Source: Euptelea pleiosperma | Lineage: Eukaryota > Streptophyta > Magnoliopsida > Ranunculales > Eupteleaceae | Reading direction: 5' to 3' | Assembly (NCBI GenBank): GCA_035048495.1 | Contig: CM068540.1 | Span: 10,214,829-10,278,828, forward strand | Length of the DNA: 64,000 nucleotides | Part shown: positions 1 to 14,600 of the stretch, piece by piece | How positions within the stretch are numbered: position 1 is the first letter of the stretch | Layout: each line of letters begins with the position of its first letter | Notes under the pieces: generated by a model | The model's input: only the letters and a program-made list of their open reading frames with translations | Databases searched by the model: none | What the model was told of the DNA's origin: nothing | Position numbers and translations under genes: made by a program

Positions 1-177
1 TGTTTCGCCTATCCCGAATCTTGTTCCAATACTTCAAATGTGTTGAAACAATAATAATGGAAGAGTTTGAGTTCAATTACGAGGTCCGATTGCGAAAAAG
101 TCACAAGTTATAGGCTTCGGAATGTAACACACAAACTGAATCCAATTTGAGACGTTGACGCACGGATGGAGCTAACT
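1..177. repeat. Reference satellite monomer (subtype 1)
   Basis: First complete monomer in the window, used here to set phase. Variable block: bases about 4-20 (TCGCCTATCCCG-type here; GACTGCTACG, GACAGTCATA, GACTGTCCCG or TCCTATCCCGC in other subtypes) and scattered sites up to about 85. Bases 21-51 form an imperfect dyad. Conserved block: from ACGAGGTCCG through GCGAAAAAGTCAC, the ATAGGCTTCGG motif and GGATGGAGCTAAC at the end. Length 177 is a multiple of three, so minus-strand frames persist from unit to unit, but a TGA in the conserved block closes the longest one in every intact monomer. Confidence 0.95.
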
Positions 178-350
178 TGTTTCGCCTATCCCGAATCTTG
201 TTCCAATACTTCAAATGTGTTGAAACAATAATAATGGAAGAGTTTGAGTTCAATTACGAGGTCCGATTGCGAAAAAGTCACAAGTTATAGGCTTCGGAAT
301 GTAACACACAAACTGAGTCTAATTTGAGACGTTGAAGCACGGATGGAGCT

Positions 351-3300
351 AACTTATTTCGACAGTCATAAATCTTGTTCAAACACTTCAAATTTGTTGA
401 AACAATTGTAATGGAAGAATTCGAGTCTAATTACGAGGTCCGGTTGCGAAAAAGTCACAAGTTATAGGCTTCGGAATGTAACACACAAACTGAGTCCAAT
501 TTGAGACGTTGACGCACGGAAGGAGCTAACTTGTTTTGACAGTCATAAATCTTGTTCCAACACTTCAAATTTGTTGAAACAATTGTAATGGAAGAATTCG
601 AGTCTAATTACGAGGTCCGGTTGTGAAAAAGTCACAAGTTATAGGCTTCGGAATGTAGCACACAAACTGAGTCCAATATGAGACGTTGACGCACGGATGG
701 AGCTAACTTGTTTCGACTGTCCCAAATCTTGTTCCAACACTTCAAATGTGCTGTAACAATAGTAATAGAAGAATTCGAGTTTAATTACGAGTTCCGGTTG
801 CGAAAAAGTCACAAGTTATAGGCTTCAGAATGTAACACACAAACTGAGTCCAATTTGAGACGTTGACGCACGGATGGAGCTAACTTGTTTCGACTGTCCC
901 GAATCTTATTCCAACACTTCAAATGTGTTGAAACAATAGTAATGGAAGAATTTGAGTCTAATTACGAGGTTCGGTTGCGAAAAAGTCACAAGTTATAGGC
1001 TTCGGAATGTAACAGACAAACTGAGTCCAATTTGAGACGTTGACGCACGGATGGAGCTAACTTGTTTCGCCTATCGCGAATCTTGTTCCAATACTTCAAA
1101 TGTGTTGAAACAATAATAATGGAAGAGTTTGAGTCCAATTACGAGGTCCGATTGCGAAAAAGTCACCAGTTATAGGCTTCGGAATGTAACACACAAACTG
1201 AGTCCAATTTGAGACGTTGACGCACGGATGGAGCTAACTTGTTTTGACTGCTAGGAATCTTGTTTCAACACTTCAAATGTGTTGCAACAATAGTAATGGA
1301 AGAGTTTGAGTCCAATTACAAGGTCCGGTTGCGAAAAAGTCACAAGTTATAGGCTTCGGAATGTAACACACGAACTGAATCCAATTTGAGACGTTGACGC
1401 ACGGATGGAGCTAACTTGTTTCGCCTATCCCGAATCTTGTTCCAATACTTCAAATGTGTTGAAACAATAATAATGGAAGAGTTTGAGTTCAATTACGAGG
1501 TCCGATTGCGAAAAAGTCACAAGTTATAGGCTTCGGAATGTAACACACAAACTGAGTCCAATTTGAGACGTTGACGGACGGATGGAGCTAACTTGTTTCT
1601 CCTATCCCGCATCTTGTTCCAATACTTCAAATGTGTTGAAACAATAATAATGTAAGAGTTTGAGTCCAATTACGAGGTCCGATTGCGAAAAAGTCACAAG
1701 TTATAGGCTTCGGAATGTAACACAAACTGAGTCCAATTTGAGACGTTGACACACGGATGGAGCTAACTTGTTTTGACTGTCACGAATCTTGTTTCAACAC
1801 TTTAAATGTGTTGCAACAATAGTAATGGAAGAGTTTGAGTCCAATTACGAGGTCCGGTTGCGAAAAAGTCATAAGTTATAGGCTTCGGAATGTAACACAC
1901 AAACTGAATCCAATTTGAGACGTTGACGCACGGATGGAGCTAACTTGTTTCGCCTATCGCGAATCTTGTTCCAATACTTCAAATGTGTTGAAACAATAAT
2001 AATGGAAAAGTTTGAGTCCAATTACGAGGTCCGATTGCGAAAAAGTCACCAGTTATAGGCTTCGGAATGTAACACACAAACTGAGTCCAATTTGAGACGT
2101 TGACGCACGGATGGAGCTAACTTGTTTTGACTGCTACGAATCTTGTTTCAACACTTCAAATGTGTTGCAACAATAGTAATGGAAGAGTTTGAGTCCAATT
2201 ACGAGGTACGGTTGCGAAAAAGTCACAAGTTATAGGCTTCGGAATGTAACACACAAACTGAATCCAATTTGAGACGTTGACGCACGGATGGAGCTAACTT
2301 GTTTCGCCTATCCGAATCTTGTTCCAATACTTCAAATGTGTTGAAACAATAATAATGGAAGAGTTTGAGTTCAATTACGAGGTCCGATTGCGAAAAGTCA
2401 CAAGTTATAGGCTTCGGAATGTAACACACAAACTGAGTCCAATTTGAGACGTTGACAGACGGATGGAGCTAACTTGTTTCTCCTATCCCGCATCTTGTTC
2501 CAATACTTCAAATGTGTTGAAACAATAATAATGTAAGAGTTTGAGTCCAATTACGAGGTCCGATTGCGAAAAAGTCACAAGTTATAGGCTTCGGAATGTA
2601 ACACACAAACTGAGTCCAATTTGAGACGTTGACACACGGATGGAGCTAACTTGTTTGACTGTCATGAATCTTGTTTCAACACTTCAAATGTGTTGCAACA
2701 ATAGTAATGGAAGAGTTTGAGTCCAATTACGAGGTCCGGTTGCGAAAAAGTCACAAGTTATAGGCTTCGGAATGTAACACACAAACTGAATCCAATTTGA
2801 GACGTTGACGCACGGATGGAGCTAACTTGTTTCGCCTATCCCGAATCTTGTTCTAATACTTCAAATGTGTTGAAACAATAATAATGGAAGAGTTTGAGTT
2901 CAATTACGAGGTCCGATTGCGAAAAAGTCACAAGTTATAGGCTTCGGAATGTAACACACAAACTAAGTCCAATTTGAGACGTTGAAGCACGGATGGAGCT
3001 AACTTATTTCGACAGTCATAAATCTTGTTCAAACACTTCAAATTTGTTGAAACAATTGTAATGGAAGAATTCGAGTCTAATTACGAGGTCCGGTTGCGAA
3101 AAAGTCACAAGTTATAGGCTTCGGAATGTAACACACAAACTGAGTCCAATTTGAGACGTTGACGCACGGAAGGAGCTAACTTGTTTTGACAGTCATAAAT
3201 CTTGTTCCAACACTTCAAATTTGTTGAAACAATTGTAATGGAAGAATTCGAGTCTAATTACGAGGTCCGGTTGCGAAAAAGTCACAAGTTATAGGCTTCG

Positions 3301-5652
3301 GAATGTAGCACACAAACTGAGTCCAATATGAGACGTTGACGCACGGATGGAGCTAACTTGTTTCGACTGTCCCAAATCTTGTTCCAACACTTCAAATGTG
3401 CTGTAACAATAGTAATAGAAGAATTCGAGTTTAATTACGAGTTCCGGTTGCGAAAAAGTCACAAGTTATAGGCTTCAGAATGTAACACACAAACTGAGTC
3501 CAATTTGAGACGTTGACGCACGGATGGAGCTAACTTGTTTCGACTGTCCCGAATCTTATTCCAACACTTCAAATGTGTTGAAACAATAGTAATGGAAGAA
3601 TTTGAGTCTAATTACGAGGTTCGGTTGCGAAAAAGTCACAAGTTATAGGCTTCGGAATGTAACAGACAAACTGAGTCCAATTTGAGACGTTGACGCACGG
3701 ATGGAGCTAACTTGTTTCGCCTATCGCGAATCTTGTTCCAATACTTCAAATGTGTTGAAACAATAATAATGGAAGAGTTTGAGTCCAATTACGAGGTCCG
3801 ATTGCGAAAAAGTCACCAGTTATAGGCTTCGGAATGTAACACACAAACTGAGTCCAATTTGAGACGTTGACGCACGGATGGAGCTAACTTGTTTTGACTG
3901 CTAGGAATCTTGTTTCAACACTTCAAATGTGTTGCAACAATAGTAATGGAAGAGTTTGAGTCCAATTACAAGGTCCGGTTGCGAAAAAGTCACAAGTTAT
4001 AGGCTTCGGAATGTAACACACAAACTGAATCCAATTTGAGACGTTGACGCACGGATGGAGCTAACTTGTTTCGCCTATCCCGAATCTTGTTCCAATACTT
4101 CAAATGTGTTGAAACAATAATAATGGAAGAGTTTGAGTCAATTACGAGGTCCGATTGCGAAAAAGTCACAAGTTATAGGCTTCGGAATGTAACACACAAA
4201 CTGAGTCCAATTTGAGACGTTGACGGACGGATGGAGCTAACTTGTTTCTCCTATCCCGCATCTTGTTCCAATACTTCAAATGTGTTGAAACAATAATAAT
4301 GTAAGAGTTTGAGTCCAATTACGAGGTCCGATTGCGAAAAAGTCACAAGTTATAGGCTTCGGAATGTAACACAAACTGAGTCCAATTTGAGACGTTGACA
4401 CACGGATGGAGCTAACTTGTTTTGACTGTCACGAATCTTGTTTCAACACTTCAAATGTGTTGCAACAATAGTAATGGAAGAGTTTGAGTCCAATTACGAG
4501 GTCCGGTTGCGAAAAAGTCATAAGTTATAGGCTTCGGAATGTAACACACAAACTGAATCCAATTTGAGACGTTGACGCACGGATGGAGCTAACTTGTTTC
4601 GCCTATCGCGAATCTTGTTCCAATACTTCAAATGTGTTGAAACAATAATAATGGAAAAGTTTGAGTCCAATTACGAGGTCCGATTGCGAAAAAGTCACCA
4701 GTTATAGGCTTCGGAATGTAACACACAAACTGAGTCCAATTTGAGACGTTGACGCACGGATGGAGCTAACTTGTTTTGACTGCTACGAATCTTGTTTCAA
4801 CACTTCAAATGTGTTGCAACAATAGTAATGGAAGAGTTTGAGTCCAATTACGAGGTACGGTTGCGAAAAAGTCACAAGTTATAGGCTTCGGAATGTAACA
4901 CACAAACTGAATCCAATTTGAGACGTTGACGCACGGATGGAGCTAACTTGTTTCGCCTATCCCGAATCTTGTTCCAATACTTCAAATGTGTTGAAACAAT
5001 AATAATGGAAGAGTTTGAGTCCAATTACGAGGTCCGATTGCGAAAAGTCACAAGTTATAGGCTTCGGAATGTAACACACAAACTGAGTCCAATTTGAGAC
5101 GTTGACGGACGGATGGAGCTAACTTGTTTCTCCTATCCCGCATCTTGTTCCAATACTTCAAATGTGTTGAAACAATAATAATGTAAGAGTTTGAGTCCAA
5201 TTACGAGGTCCGATTGCGAAAAAGTCACAAGTTATAGGCTTCGGAATGTAACACACAAACTGAGTCCAATTTGAGACGTTGACACACGGATGGAGCTAAC
5301 TTGTTTTGACTGTCATGAATCTTGTTTCAACACTTCAAATGTGTTGCAACAATAGTAATGGAAGAGTTTGAGTCCAATTACGAGGTCCGGTTGCGAAAAA
5401 GTCACAAGTTATAGGCTTCGGAATGTAACACACAAACTGAATCCAATTTGAGACGTTGACGCACGGATGGAGCTAACTTGTTTCGCCTATCCCGAATCTT
5501 GTTCTAATACTTCAAATGTGTTGAAACAATAATAATGGAAGAGTTTGAGTTCAATTACGAGGTCCGATTGCGGAAAAAGTCACAAGTTATAGGCTTCGGA
5601 ATGTAACACACAAACTAAGTCCAATTTGAGACGTTGAAGCACGGATGGAGCT
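351..5652. repeat. 15-monomer higher-order repeat, two clean copies (351-3000 and 3001-5652)
   Basis: A distinctive subtype monomer (TATTTCGACAGTCATAAATC start, internal EcoRI site GAATTC) occurs at 351, 3001 and 5653, spacing 2650 and 2652 bp, i.e. 15 monomers minus a few small deletions. Private variants recur at the same spacing: the AACAGACAAACTG variant at 1011 and 3661, and the GGTACGG variant at about 2205 and 4854. A third copy begins at 5653 but enters the degraded consensus zone. Confidence 0.9.
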
Positions 5653-8600
5653 AACTTATTCGACAGTCATAAATCTTGTTCAAACACTTCAAATTTGTTG
5701 AAACAATTGTAATGGAAGAATTCGAGTCTAATTACGAGGTCCGGTTGCGAAAAAGTCACAAGTTATAGGCTTCGGAATGTACACACAAACTGAGGTCCAA
5801 TTTGAGACGTTGACGCACGGATGGAGCTAACTTGTTTTGACAGTCATAAATCTTGTTCCAACACTTCAAATTTGTTGAAACAATTGTAATGGAAGAATTC
5901 GAGTCTAATTACGAGGTCCGGTTGCGAAAAAGTCACAAGTTATAGGCTTCGGAATGTACACACAAACTGAGTCCAATTGAGACGTTGACGCACGGATGGA
6001 GCTAACTTGTTTCGACTGTCCCAAATCTTGTTCCACATTCAAATGTGCTGAAACAATAGTAATGGAAGAATTCGAGTTAATTACGAGGTCCGGTTGCGAA
6101 AAAGTCACAAGTTATAGGCTTCGGAATGTAACACACAAACTGAGTCCAATTTGAGACGTTGACGCACGGATGGAGCTAACTTGTTTCGACTGTCCCGAAT
6201 CTTGTTCCAACACTTCAAATGTGTTGAAACAATAGTAATGGAAGAATTTGAGTTAATTACGAGGTTCGGTTGCGAAAAAGTCACAAGTTATAGGCTTCGG
6301 AATGTAACACAAACTGAGTCCAATTTGAGACGTTGACGCACGGATGGAGCTAACTTGTTTCGCCTATCGCGAATCTTGTTCCAATCTTCAAATGTGTTGA
6401 AACAATAATAATGGAAGAGTTTGAGTCCAATTACGAGGTCCGATTGCGAAAAAGTCACAGTTATAGGCTTCGGAATGTAACACACAAACTGAGTCCAATT
6501 TGAGACGTTGACGCACGGATGGAGCTAACTTGTTTTGACTGCTGAATCTTGTTTCAACACTTCAAATGTGTTGAAACAATAGTAATGGAAGAGTTTGAGT
6601 CCAATTACGAGGTCCGTTGCGAAAAAGTCACAAGTTATAGGCTTCGGAATGTAACACACAAACTGATCCAATTTGAGACGTTGACGCACGGATGGAGCTA
6701 ACTTGTTTCGCCTATCCGAATCTTGTTCCAATACTTCAAATGTGTTGAAACAATAATAATGGAAGAGTTTGAGTTCAATTACGAGGTCCGATTGCGAAAA
6801 AGTCACAAGTTATAGGCTTCGGAATGTAACACACAAACTGAGTCCAATTTGAGACGTTGACGACGGATGGAGCTAACTTGTTTCTCCTATCCCGAATCTT
6901 GTTCCAATACTTCAAATGTGTTGAAACAATAATAATGGAAGAGTTTGAGTCAATTACGAGGTCCGATTGCGAAAAAGTCACAAGTTATAGGCTTCGGAAT
7001 GTAACACAAACTGAGTCCAATTTGAGACGTTGACACACGGATGGAGCTAACTTGTTTTGACTGTCCGAATCTTGTTCCAATACTTCAAATGTGTTGAAAC
7101 AATAGTAATGGAAGAGTTTGAGTCCAATTACGAGGTCCGTTGCGAAAAAGTCACAAGTTATAGGCTTCGGAATGTAACACACAAACTGAGTCCAATTTGA
7201 GACGTTGACGCACGGATGGAGCTAACTTGTTTTCGCCTATCGAATCTTGTTCCAATACTTCAAATGTGTTGAAACAATAATAATGGAAAGTTTGAGTCCA
7301 ATTACGAGGTCCGATTGCGAAAAAGTCACAGTTATAGGCTTCGGAATGTAACACACAAACTGAGTCCAATTTGAGACGTTGACGCACGGATGGAGCTAAC
7401 TTGTTTTGATGCCGAATCTTGTTCAACACTTCAAATGTGTTGAAACAATAGTAATGGAAGAGTTTGAGTCCAATTACGAGGTCGGTTGCGAAAAAGTCAC
7501 AAGTTATAGGCTTCGGAATGTAACACACAAACTGATCCAATTTGAGACGTTGACGCACGGATGGAGCTAACTTGTTTCGCCTATCCCGAATCTTGTTCCA
7601 ATACTTCAAATGTGTTGAAACAATAATAATGGAAGAGTTTGAGTCAATTACGAGGTCCGATTGCGAAAAAGTCACAAGTTATAGGCTTCGGAATGTAACA
7701 CACAAACTGAGTCCAATTTGAGACGTTGACGCACGGATGGAGCTAACTTGTTTTCCTATCCCGAATCTTGTTCCAATACTTCAAATGTGTTGAAACAATA
7801 ATAATGGAAGAGTTTGAGTCCAATTACGAGGTCCGATTGCGAAAAAGTCACAAGTTATAGGCTTCGGAATGTAACACACAAACTGAGTCCAATTTGAGAC
7901 GTTGACACACGGATGGAGCTAACTTGTTTTGACTGTCATGAATCTTGTTCAACACTTCAAATGTGTTGAAACAATATAATGGAAGAGTTTGAGTCCAATT
8001 ACGAGGTCCGTTGCGAAAAAGTCACAAGTTATAGGCTTCGGAATGTAACACACAAACTGAGTCCAATTTGAGACGTTGACGCACGGATGGAGCTAACTTG
8101 TTTCGCCTATCCCGAATCTTGTTCAATACTTCAAATGTGTTGAAACAATAATAATGGAAGAGTTTGAGTCAATTACGAGGTCCGATTGCGAAAAAGTCAC
8201 AAGTTATAGGCTTCGGAATGTAACACACAAACTAAGTCCAATTTGAGACGTTGACGCACGGATGGAGCTAACTTTTTCGACTCATAAATCTTGTTCAACA
8301 CTTCAAATGTGTTGAAACAATTGTAATGGAAGAGTTTGAGTAATTACGAGGTCCGGTTGCGAAAAAGTCACAAGTTATAGGCTTCGGAATGTAACACACA
8401 AACTGAGTCCAATTTGAGACGTTGACGCACGGATGGAGCTAACTTGTTTTGACAGTCATAATCTTGTTCCAACACTTCAAATTGTTGAAACAATGTAATG
8501 GAAGAATTGAGTCTAATTACGAGGTCCGGTTGCGAAAAAGTCACAAGTTATAGGCTTCGGAATGTACACAAACTGAGTCCAATTTGAGACGTTGACGCAC

Positions 8601-11600
8601 GGATGGAGCTAACTTGTTTCGACTGTCCCGAATCTTGTTCAACACTTCAAATGTGTGAAACAATAGTAATGGAAGAATTCGAGTTAATTACGAGGTCCGG
8701 TTGCGAAAAAGTCACAAGTTATAGGCTTCGGAATGTAACACACAAACTGAGTCCAATTTGAGACGTTGACGCACGGATGGAGCTAACTTGTTTCGACTGT
8801 CCCGAATCTTGTTCCAACACTTCAAATGTGTTGAAACAATAGTAATGGAAGAATTTGAGTCAATTACGAGGTCGGTTGCGAAAAAGTCACAAGTTATAGG
8901 CTTCGGAATGTAACACACAAACTGAGTCCAATTTGAGACGTTGACGCACGGATGGAGCTAACTTGTTTCGCCTATCCGAATCTTTTCCAATACTTCAAAT
9001 GTGTTGAAACAATAATAATGGAAGGTTTGAGTCCAATTACGAGGTCCGATTGCGAAAAAGTCACAGTTATAGGCTTCGGAATGTAACACACAAACTGAGT
9101 CCAATTTGAGACGTTGACGCACGGATGGAGCTAACTTGTTTGACTGCTACGAATCTTGTTCAACACTTCAAATGTGTTGAAACAATAGTAATGGAAGAGT
9201 TTGAGTCAATTACGAGGTCCGTTGCGAAAAAGTCACAAGTTATAGGCTTCGGAATGTAACACACAAACTGAGTCCAATTTGAGACGTTGACGCACGGATG
9301 GAGCTAACTTGTTTCGCTATCCCGAATCTTGTTCCAATACTTCAAATGTGTTGAAACAATAATAATGGAAGAGTTTGAGTTCAATTACGAGGTCCGATTG
9401 CGAAAAAGTCACAAGTTATAGGCTTCGGAATGTAACACACAAACTGAGTCCAATTTGAGACGTTGACGCACGGATGGAGCTAACTTGTTTCGCCTACCCG
9501 AATCTTGTTCCAATACTTCAAATGTGTTGAAACAATAATAATGGAAGAGTTTGAGTTCAATTACGAGGTCCGATTGCGAAAAAGTCACAAGTTATAGGCT
9601 TCGGAATGTAACACACAAACTGAGTCCAATTTGAGACGTTGACGCACGGATGGAGCTAACTTGTTTCTCCTATCCCGAATCTTGTTCCAATACTTCAAAT
9701 GTGTTGAAACAATAATAATGAAGAGTTTGAGTCCAATTACGAGGTCCGATTGCGAAAAAGTCACAAGTTATAGGCTTCGGAATGTAACACACAAACTGAG
9801 TCCAATTTGAGACGTTGACACACGGATGGAGCTAACTTGTTTTCACTGTCACGAATCTTGTTTCAACACTTCAAATGTGTTGCAACAATAGTAATGGAAG
9901 AGTTTGAGTCCAATTACGAGGTCCGGTTGCGAAAAAGTCACAAGTTATAGGCTTCGGAATGTAACACACAAACTGAGTCCAATTTGAGACGTTGACGCAC
10001 GGATGGAGCTAACTTGTTTTGACTGTCAGTAATCTTGTTTCAACACTTCAAATGTGTTGAAACAATAATAATGGAAGAGTTTGAGTCCAATTACGAGGTC
10101 CGGTTGCGAAAAAGTCACAAGTTATAGGCTTCGGAATGTAACACACAAACTGAGTCCAATTTGAGACGTTGACGCACGGATGGAGCTAACTTGTTTTGCC
10201 TATCCCGAATCTTGTTCAATACTTCAAATGTGTTGAAACAATAATAATGGAAGAGTTTGAGTCCAATTACGAGGTCCGTTGCGAAAAAGTCACAAGTTAT
10301 AGGCTTCGGAATGTAACACACAAACTGAGTCCAATTTGAGACGTTGACGCACGGATGGAGCTAACTTGTTTCTCCTATCCCGAATCTTGTTCCAATACTT
10401 CAAATGTGTTGAAACAATAATAATGGAAGAGTTTGAGTCCAATTACGAGGTCCGATTGCGAAAAAGTCACAAGTTATAGGCTTCGGAATGTAAACACAAA
10501 CTGAGTCCAATTTGAGACGTTGACACACGGATGGAGCTAACTTGTTTTGACTGTCCGATCTTGTTCCAACACTTCAAATGTGTTGAAACAATATAATGGA
10601 AGAGTTTGAGTCCAATTACGAGGTCCGTTGCGAAAAAGTCACAAGTTATAGGCTTCGGAATGTAACACACAAACTGATCCAATTTGAGACGTTGACGCAC
10701 GGATGGAGCTAACTTGTTTCGCCTATCGCGAATCTTGTTCAATACTTCAAATGTGTTGAAACAATAATAATGGAAAGTTTGAGTCCAATTACGAGGTCCG
10801 ATTGCGAAAAAGTCACAAGTTATAGGCTTCGGAATGTAACACACAAACTGAGTCCAATTTGAGACGTTGACGCACGGATGGAGCTAACTTGTTTGACTGC
10901 TACGAATCTTGTTTCAACACTTCAAATGTGTTGAAACAATAGTAATGGAAGAGTTTGAGTCCAATTACGAGGTCCGGTTGCGAAAAAGTCACAAGTTATA
11001 GGCTTCGGAATGTAACACACAAACTGAAGTCCAATTTGAGACGTTGACGCACGGATGGAGCTAACTTGTTTCGCCTATCCCGAATCTTGTTCCAATACTT
11101 CAAATGTGTTGAAACAATAATAATGGAAGAGTTTGAGTCAATTACGAGGTCCGATTGCGAAAAAGTCACAAGTTATAGGCTTCGGAATGTAACACACAAA
11201 CTGAGTCCAATTTGAGACGTTGACGCACGGATGGAGCTAACTTGTTTCCTATCCCGAATCTTGTTCCAATACTTCAAATGTGTTGAAACAATAATAATGG
11301 AAGAGTTTGAGTCAATTACGAGGTCCGTTGCGAAAAAGTCACAAGTTATAGGCTTCGGAATGTAACACACAAACTGAGTCCAATTTGAGACGTTGACACG
11401 GATGGAGCTAACTTGTTTGACTGTCATGAATCTTGTTTCCAACACTTCAAATGTGTTGAAACAATAGTAATGGAAGAGTTTGAGTCCAATTACGAGGTCC
11501 GGTTGCGAAAAAGTCACAAGTTATAGGCTTCGGAATGTAACACACAAACTGAGTCCAATTTGAGACGTTGACGCACGGATGGAGCTAACTTGTTTCGCCT

Positions 11601-14600
11601 ATCCGAATCTTGTTCAATACTTCAAATGTGTTGAAACAATAATAATGGAAGAGTTTGAGTCAATTACGAGGTCCGATTGCGAAAAAGTCACAAGTTATAG
11701 GCTTCGGAATGTAACACACAAACTGAGTCCAATTTGAGACGTTGACGCACGGATGGAGCTAACTTTTTCGACTCATAAATCTTGTTCAACACTTCAAATG
11801 TGTTGAAACAATGTAATGGAAGAGTTTGAGTCAATTACGAGGTCCGGTTGCGAAAAAGTCACAAGTTATAGGCTTCGGAATGTAACACACAAACTGAGTC
11901 CAATTTGAGACGTTGACGCACGGATGGAGCTAACTTGTTTTGACAGTCATAAATCTTGTTCCAACACTTCAAATGTGTTGAAACAATGTAATGGAAGAAT
12001 TGAGTCTAATTACGAGGTCCGTTGCGAAAAAGTCACAAGTTATAGGCTTCGGAATGCACACAAACTGAGTCCAATTTGAGACGTTGACGCACGGATGGAG
12101 CTAACTTGTTTCGACTGTCCCGAATCTTGTTCAACACTTCAAATGTGTTGAAACAATAGTAATGGAAGAATTTGAGTCAATTACGAGGTCGTTGCGAAAA
12201 AGTCACAAGTTATAGGCTTCGGAATGTAACACAAACTGAGTCCAATTTGAGACGTTGACGCACGGATGGAGCTAACTTGTTTCGCTATCCGAATCTTTTC
12301 CAATACTTCAAATGTGTTGAAACAATAATAATGGAAGAGTTTGAGTCCAATTACGAGGTCCGATTGCGAAAAAGTCACAAGTTATAGGCTTCGGAATGTA
12401 ACACACAAACTGAGTCCAATTTGAGACGTTGACGCACGGATGGAGCTAACTTGTTTTGACTGCTACGAATCTTGTTTCAACACTTCAAATGTGTTGAACA
12501 ATAGTAATGGAAGAGTTTGAGTCAATTACGAGGTCCGGTTGCGAAAAAGTCACAAGTTATAGGCTTCGGAATGTAACACACAAACTGATCCAATTTGAGA
12601 CGTTGACGCACGGATGGAGCTAACTTGTTTCGCCTATCCGAATCTTGTTCCAATACTTCAAATGTGTTGAAACAATAATAATGGAAGAGTTTGAGTTCAA
12701 TTACGAGGTCCGATTGCGAAAAAGTCACAAGTTATAGGCTTCGGAATGTAACACACAAACTGAGTCCAATTTGAGACGTTGACGCACGGATGGAGCTAAC
12801 TTGTTTCGCCTACCGAATCTTGTTCCAATACTTCAAATGTGTTGAAACAATAATAATGGAAGAGTTTGAGTCAATTACGAGGTCCGATTGCGAAAAAGTC
12901 ACAAGTTATAGGCTTCGGAATGTAAACACAAACTGAGTCCAATTTGAGACGTTGACGCACGGATGGAGCTAACTTGTTTCTCTATCCCGAATCTTGTTCC
13001 AATACTTCAAATGTGTTGAAACAATATAATGAAGAGTTTGAGTCCAATTACGAGGTCCGATTGCGAAAAAGTCACAAGTTATAGGCTTCGGAATGTAACA
13101 CACAAACTGAGTCCAATTTGAGACGTTGACGCACGGATGGAGCTAACTTGTTTTCACTGTCACGAATCTTGTTCAACACTTCAAATGTGTTGAAACAATG
13201 TAATGGAAGAGTTTGAGTCAATTACGAGGTCCGTTGCGAAAAAGTCACAAGTTATAGGCTTCGGAATGTACACACAAACTGAGTCCAATTTGAGACGTTG
13301 AGCACGGATGGAGCTAACTTGTTTTGACTGTCAGGAATCTTGTTTCAACACTTCAAATGTGTTGAAACAATAATAATGGAAGAGTTTGAGTCCAATTACG
13401 AGGTCCGGTTGCGAAAAAGTCACAAGTTATAGGCTTCGGAATGTAACACACAAACTGAGTCCAATTTGAGACGTTGACGCACGGATGGAGCTAACTTGTT
13501 TGCCTATCCCGAATCTTGTTCAATACTTCAAATGTGTTGAAACAATATAATGGAAGAGTTTGAGTCAATTACGAGGTCCGGTTGCGAAAAAGTCAAAGTT
13601 ATAGGCTTCGGAATGTAACACACAAACTGAGTCCAATTTGAGACGTTGACGCACGGATGGAGCTAACTTGTTTGACTGTCGAATCTTGTTTCAACACTTC
13701 AAATGTGTTGAAACAATATAATGGAAGAGTTTGAGTCCAATTACGAGGTCCGGTTGCGAAAAAGTCACAAGTTATAGGCTTCGGAATGTAACACACAACT
13801 GAGTCCAATTTGAGACGTTGACGCACGGATGGAGCTAACTTGTTTTCCTATCCCGAATCTTGTTCCAATACTTCAAATGTGTTGAAACAATAATAATGGA
13901 AGAGTTGAGTCAATTACGAGGTCCGATTGCGAAAAAGTCACAAGTTATAGGCTTCGGAATGTAACACACAAACTGAATCCAATTTGAGACGTTGACGCAC
14001 GGATGGAGCTAACTTGTTTCGCCTATCCGAATCTTGTTCCAATACTTCAAATGTGTTGAAACAATAATAATGGAAGAGTTTGAGTTCAATTACGAGGTCC
14101 GATTGCGAAAAAGTCACAAGTTATAGGCTTCGGAATGTAAACACAAACTGAATCCAATTTGAGACGTTGACGCACGGATGGAGCTAACTTGTTTCGCCTA
14201 TCCCGAATCTTGTTCCAATACTTCAAATGTGTTGAAACAATAATAATGGAAGAGTTTGAGTTCAATTACGAGGTCCGATTGCGAAAAAGTCACAAGTTAT
14301 AGGCTTCGGAATGTAACACACAAACTGATCCAATTTGAGACGTTGACGCACGGATGGAGCTAACTTGTTTCGCTATCCGAATCTTGTTCCAATACTTCAA
14401 ATGTGTTGAAACAATAATAATGGAAGAGTTTGAGTCAATTACGAGGTCCGATTGCGAAAAAGTCACAAGTTATAGGCTTCGGAATGTAACACCAAACTGA
14501 GTCAATTTGAGACGTTGAGCACGGATGGAGCTAATTTTTCGACAGTCATAAATCTTGTTCAACACTTCAAATTTGTTCAAACAATGTAATGGAAGAATTG

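Noticed and set aside
1..177. CENP-B box in the monomer
   Set aside because: No match to the core pattern (TTCG, A and CGGG at the required spacing) found by eye on either strand.
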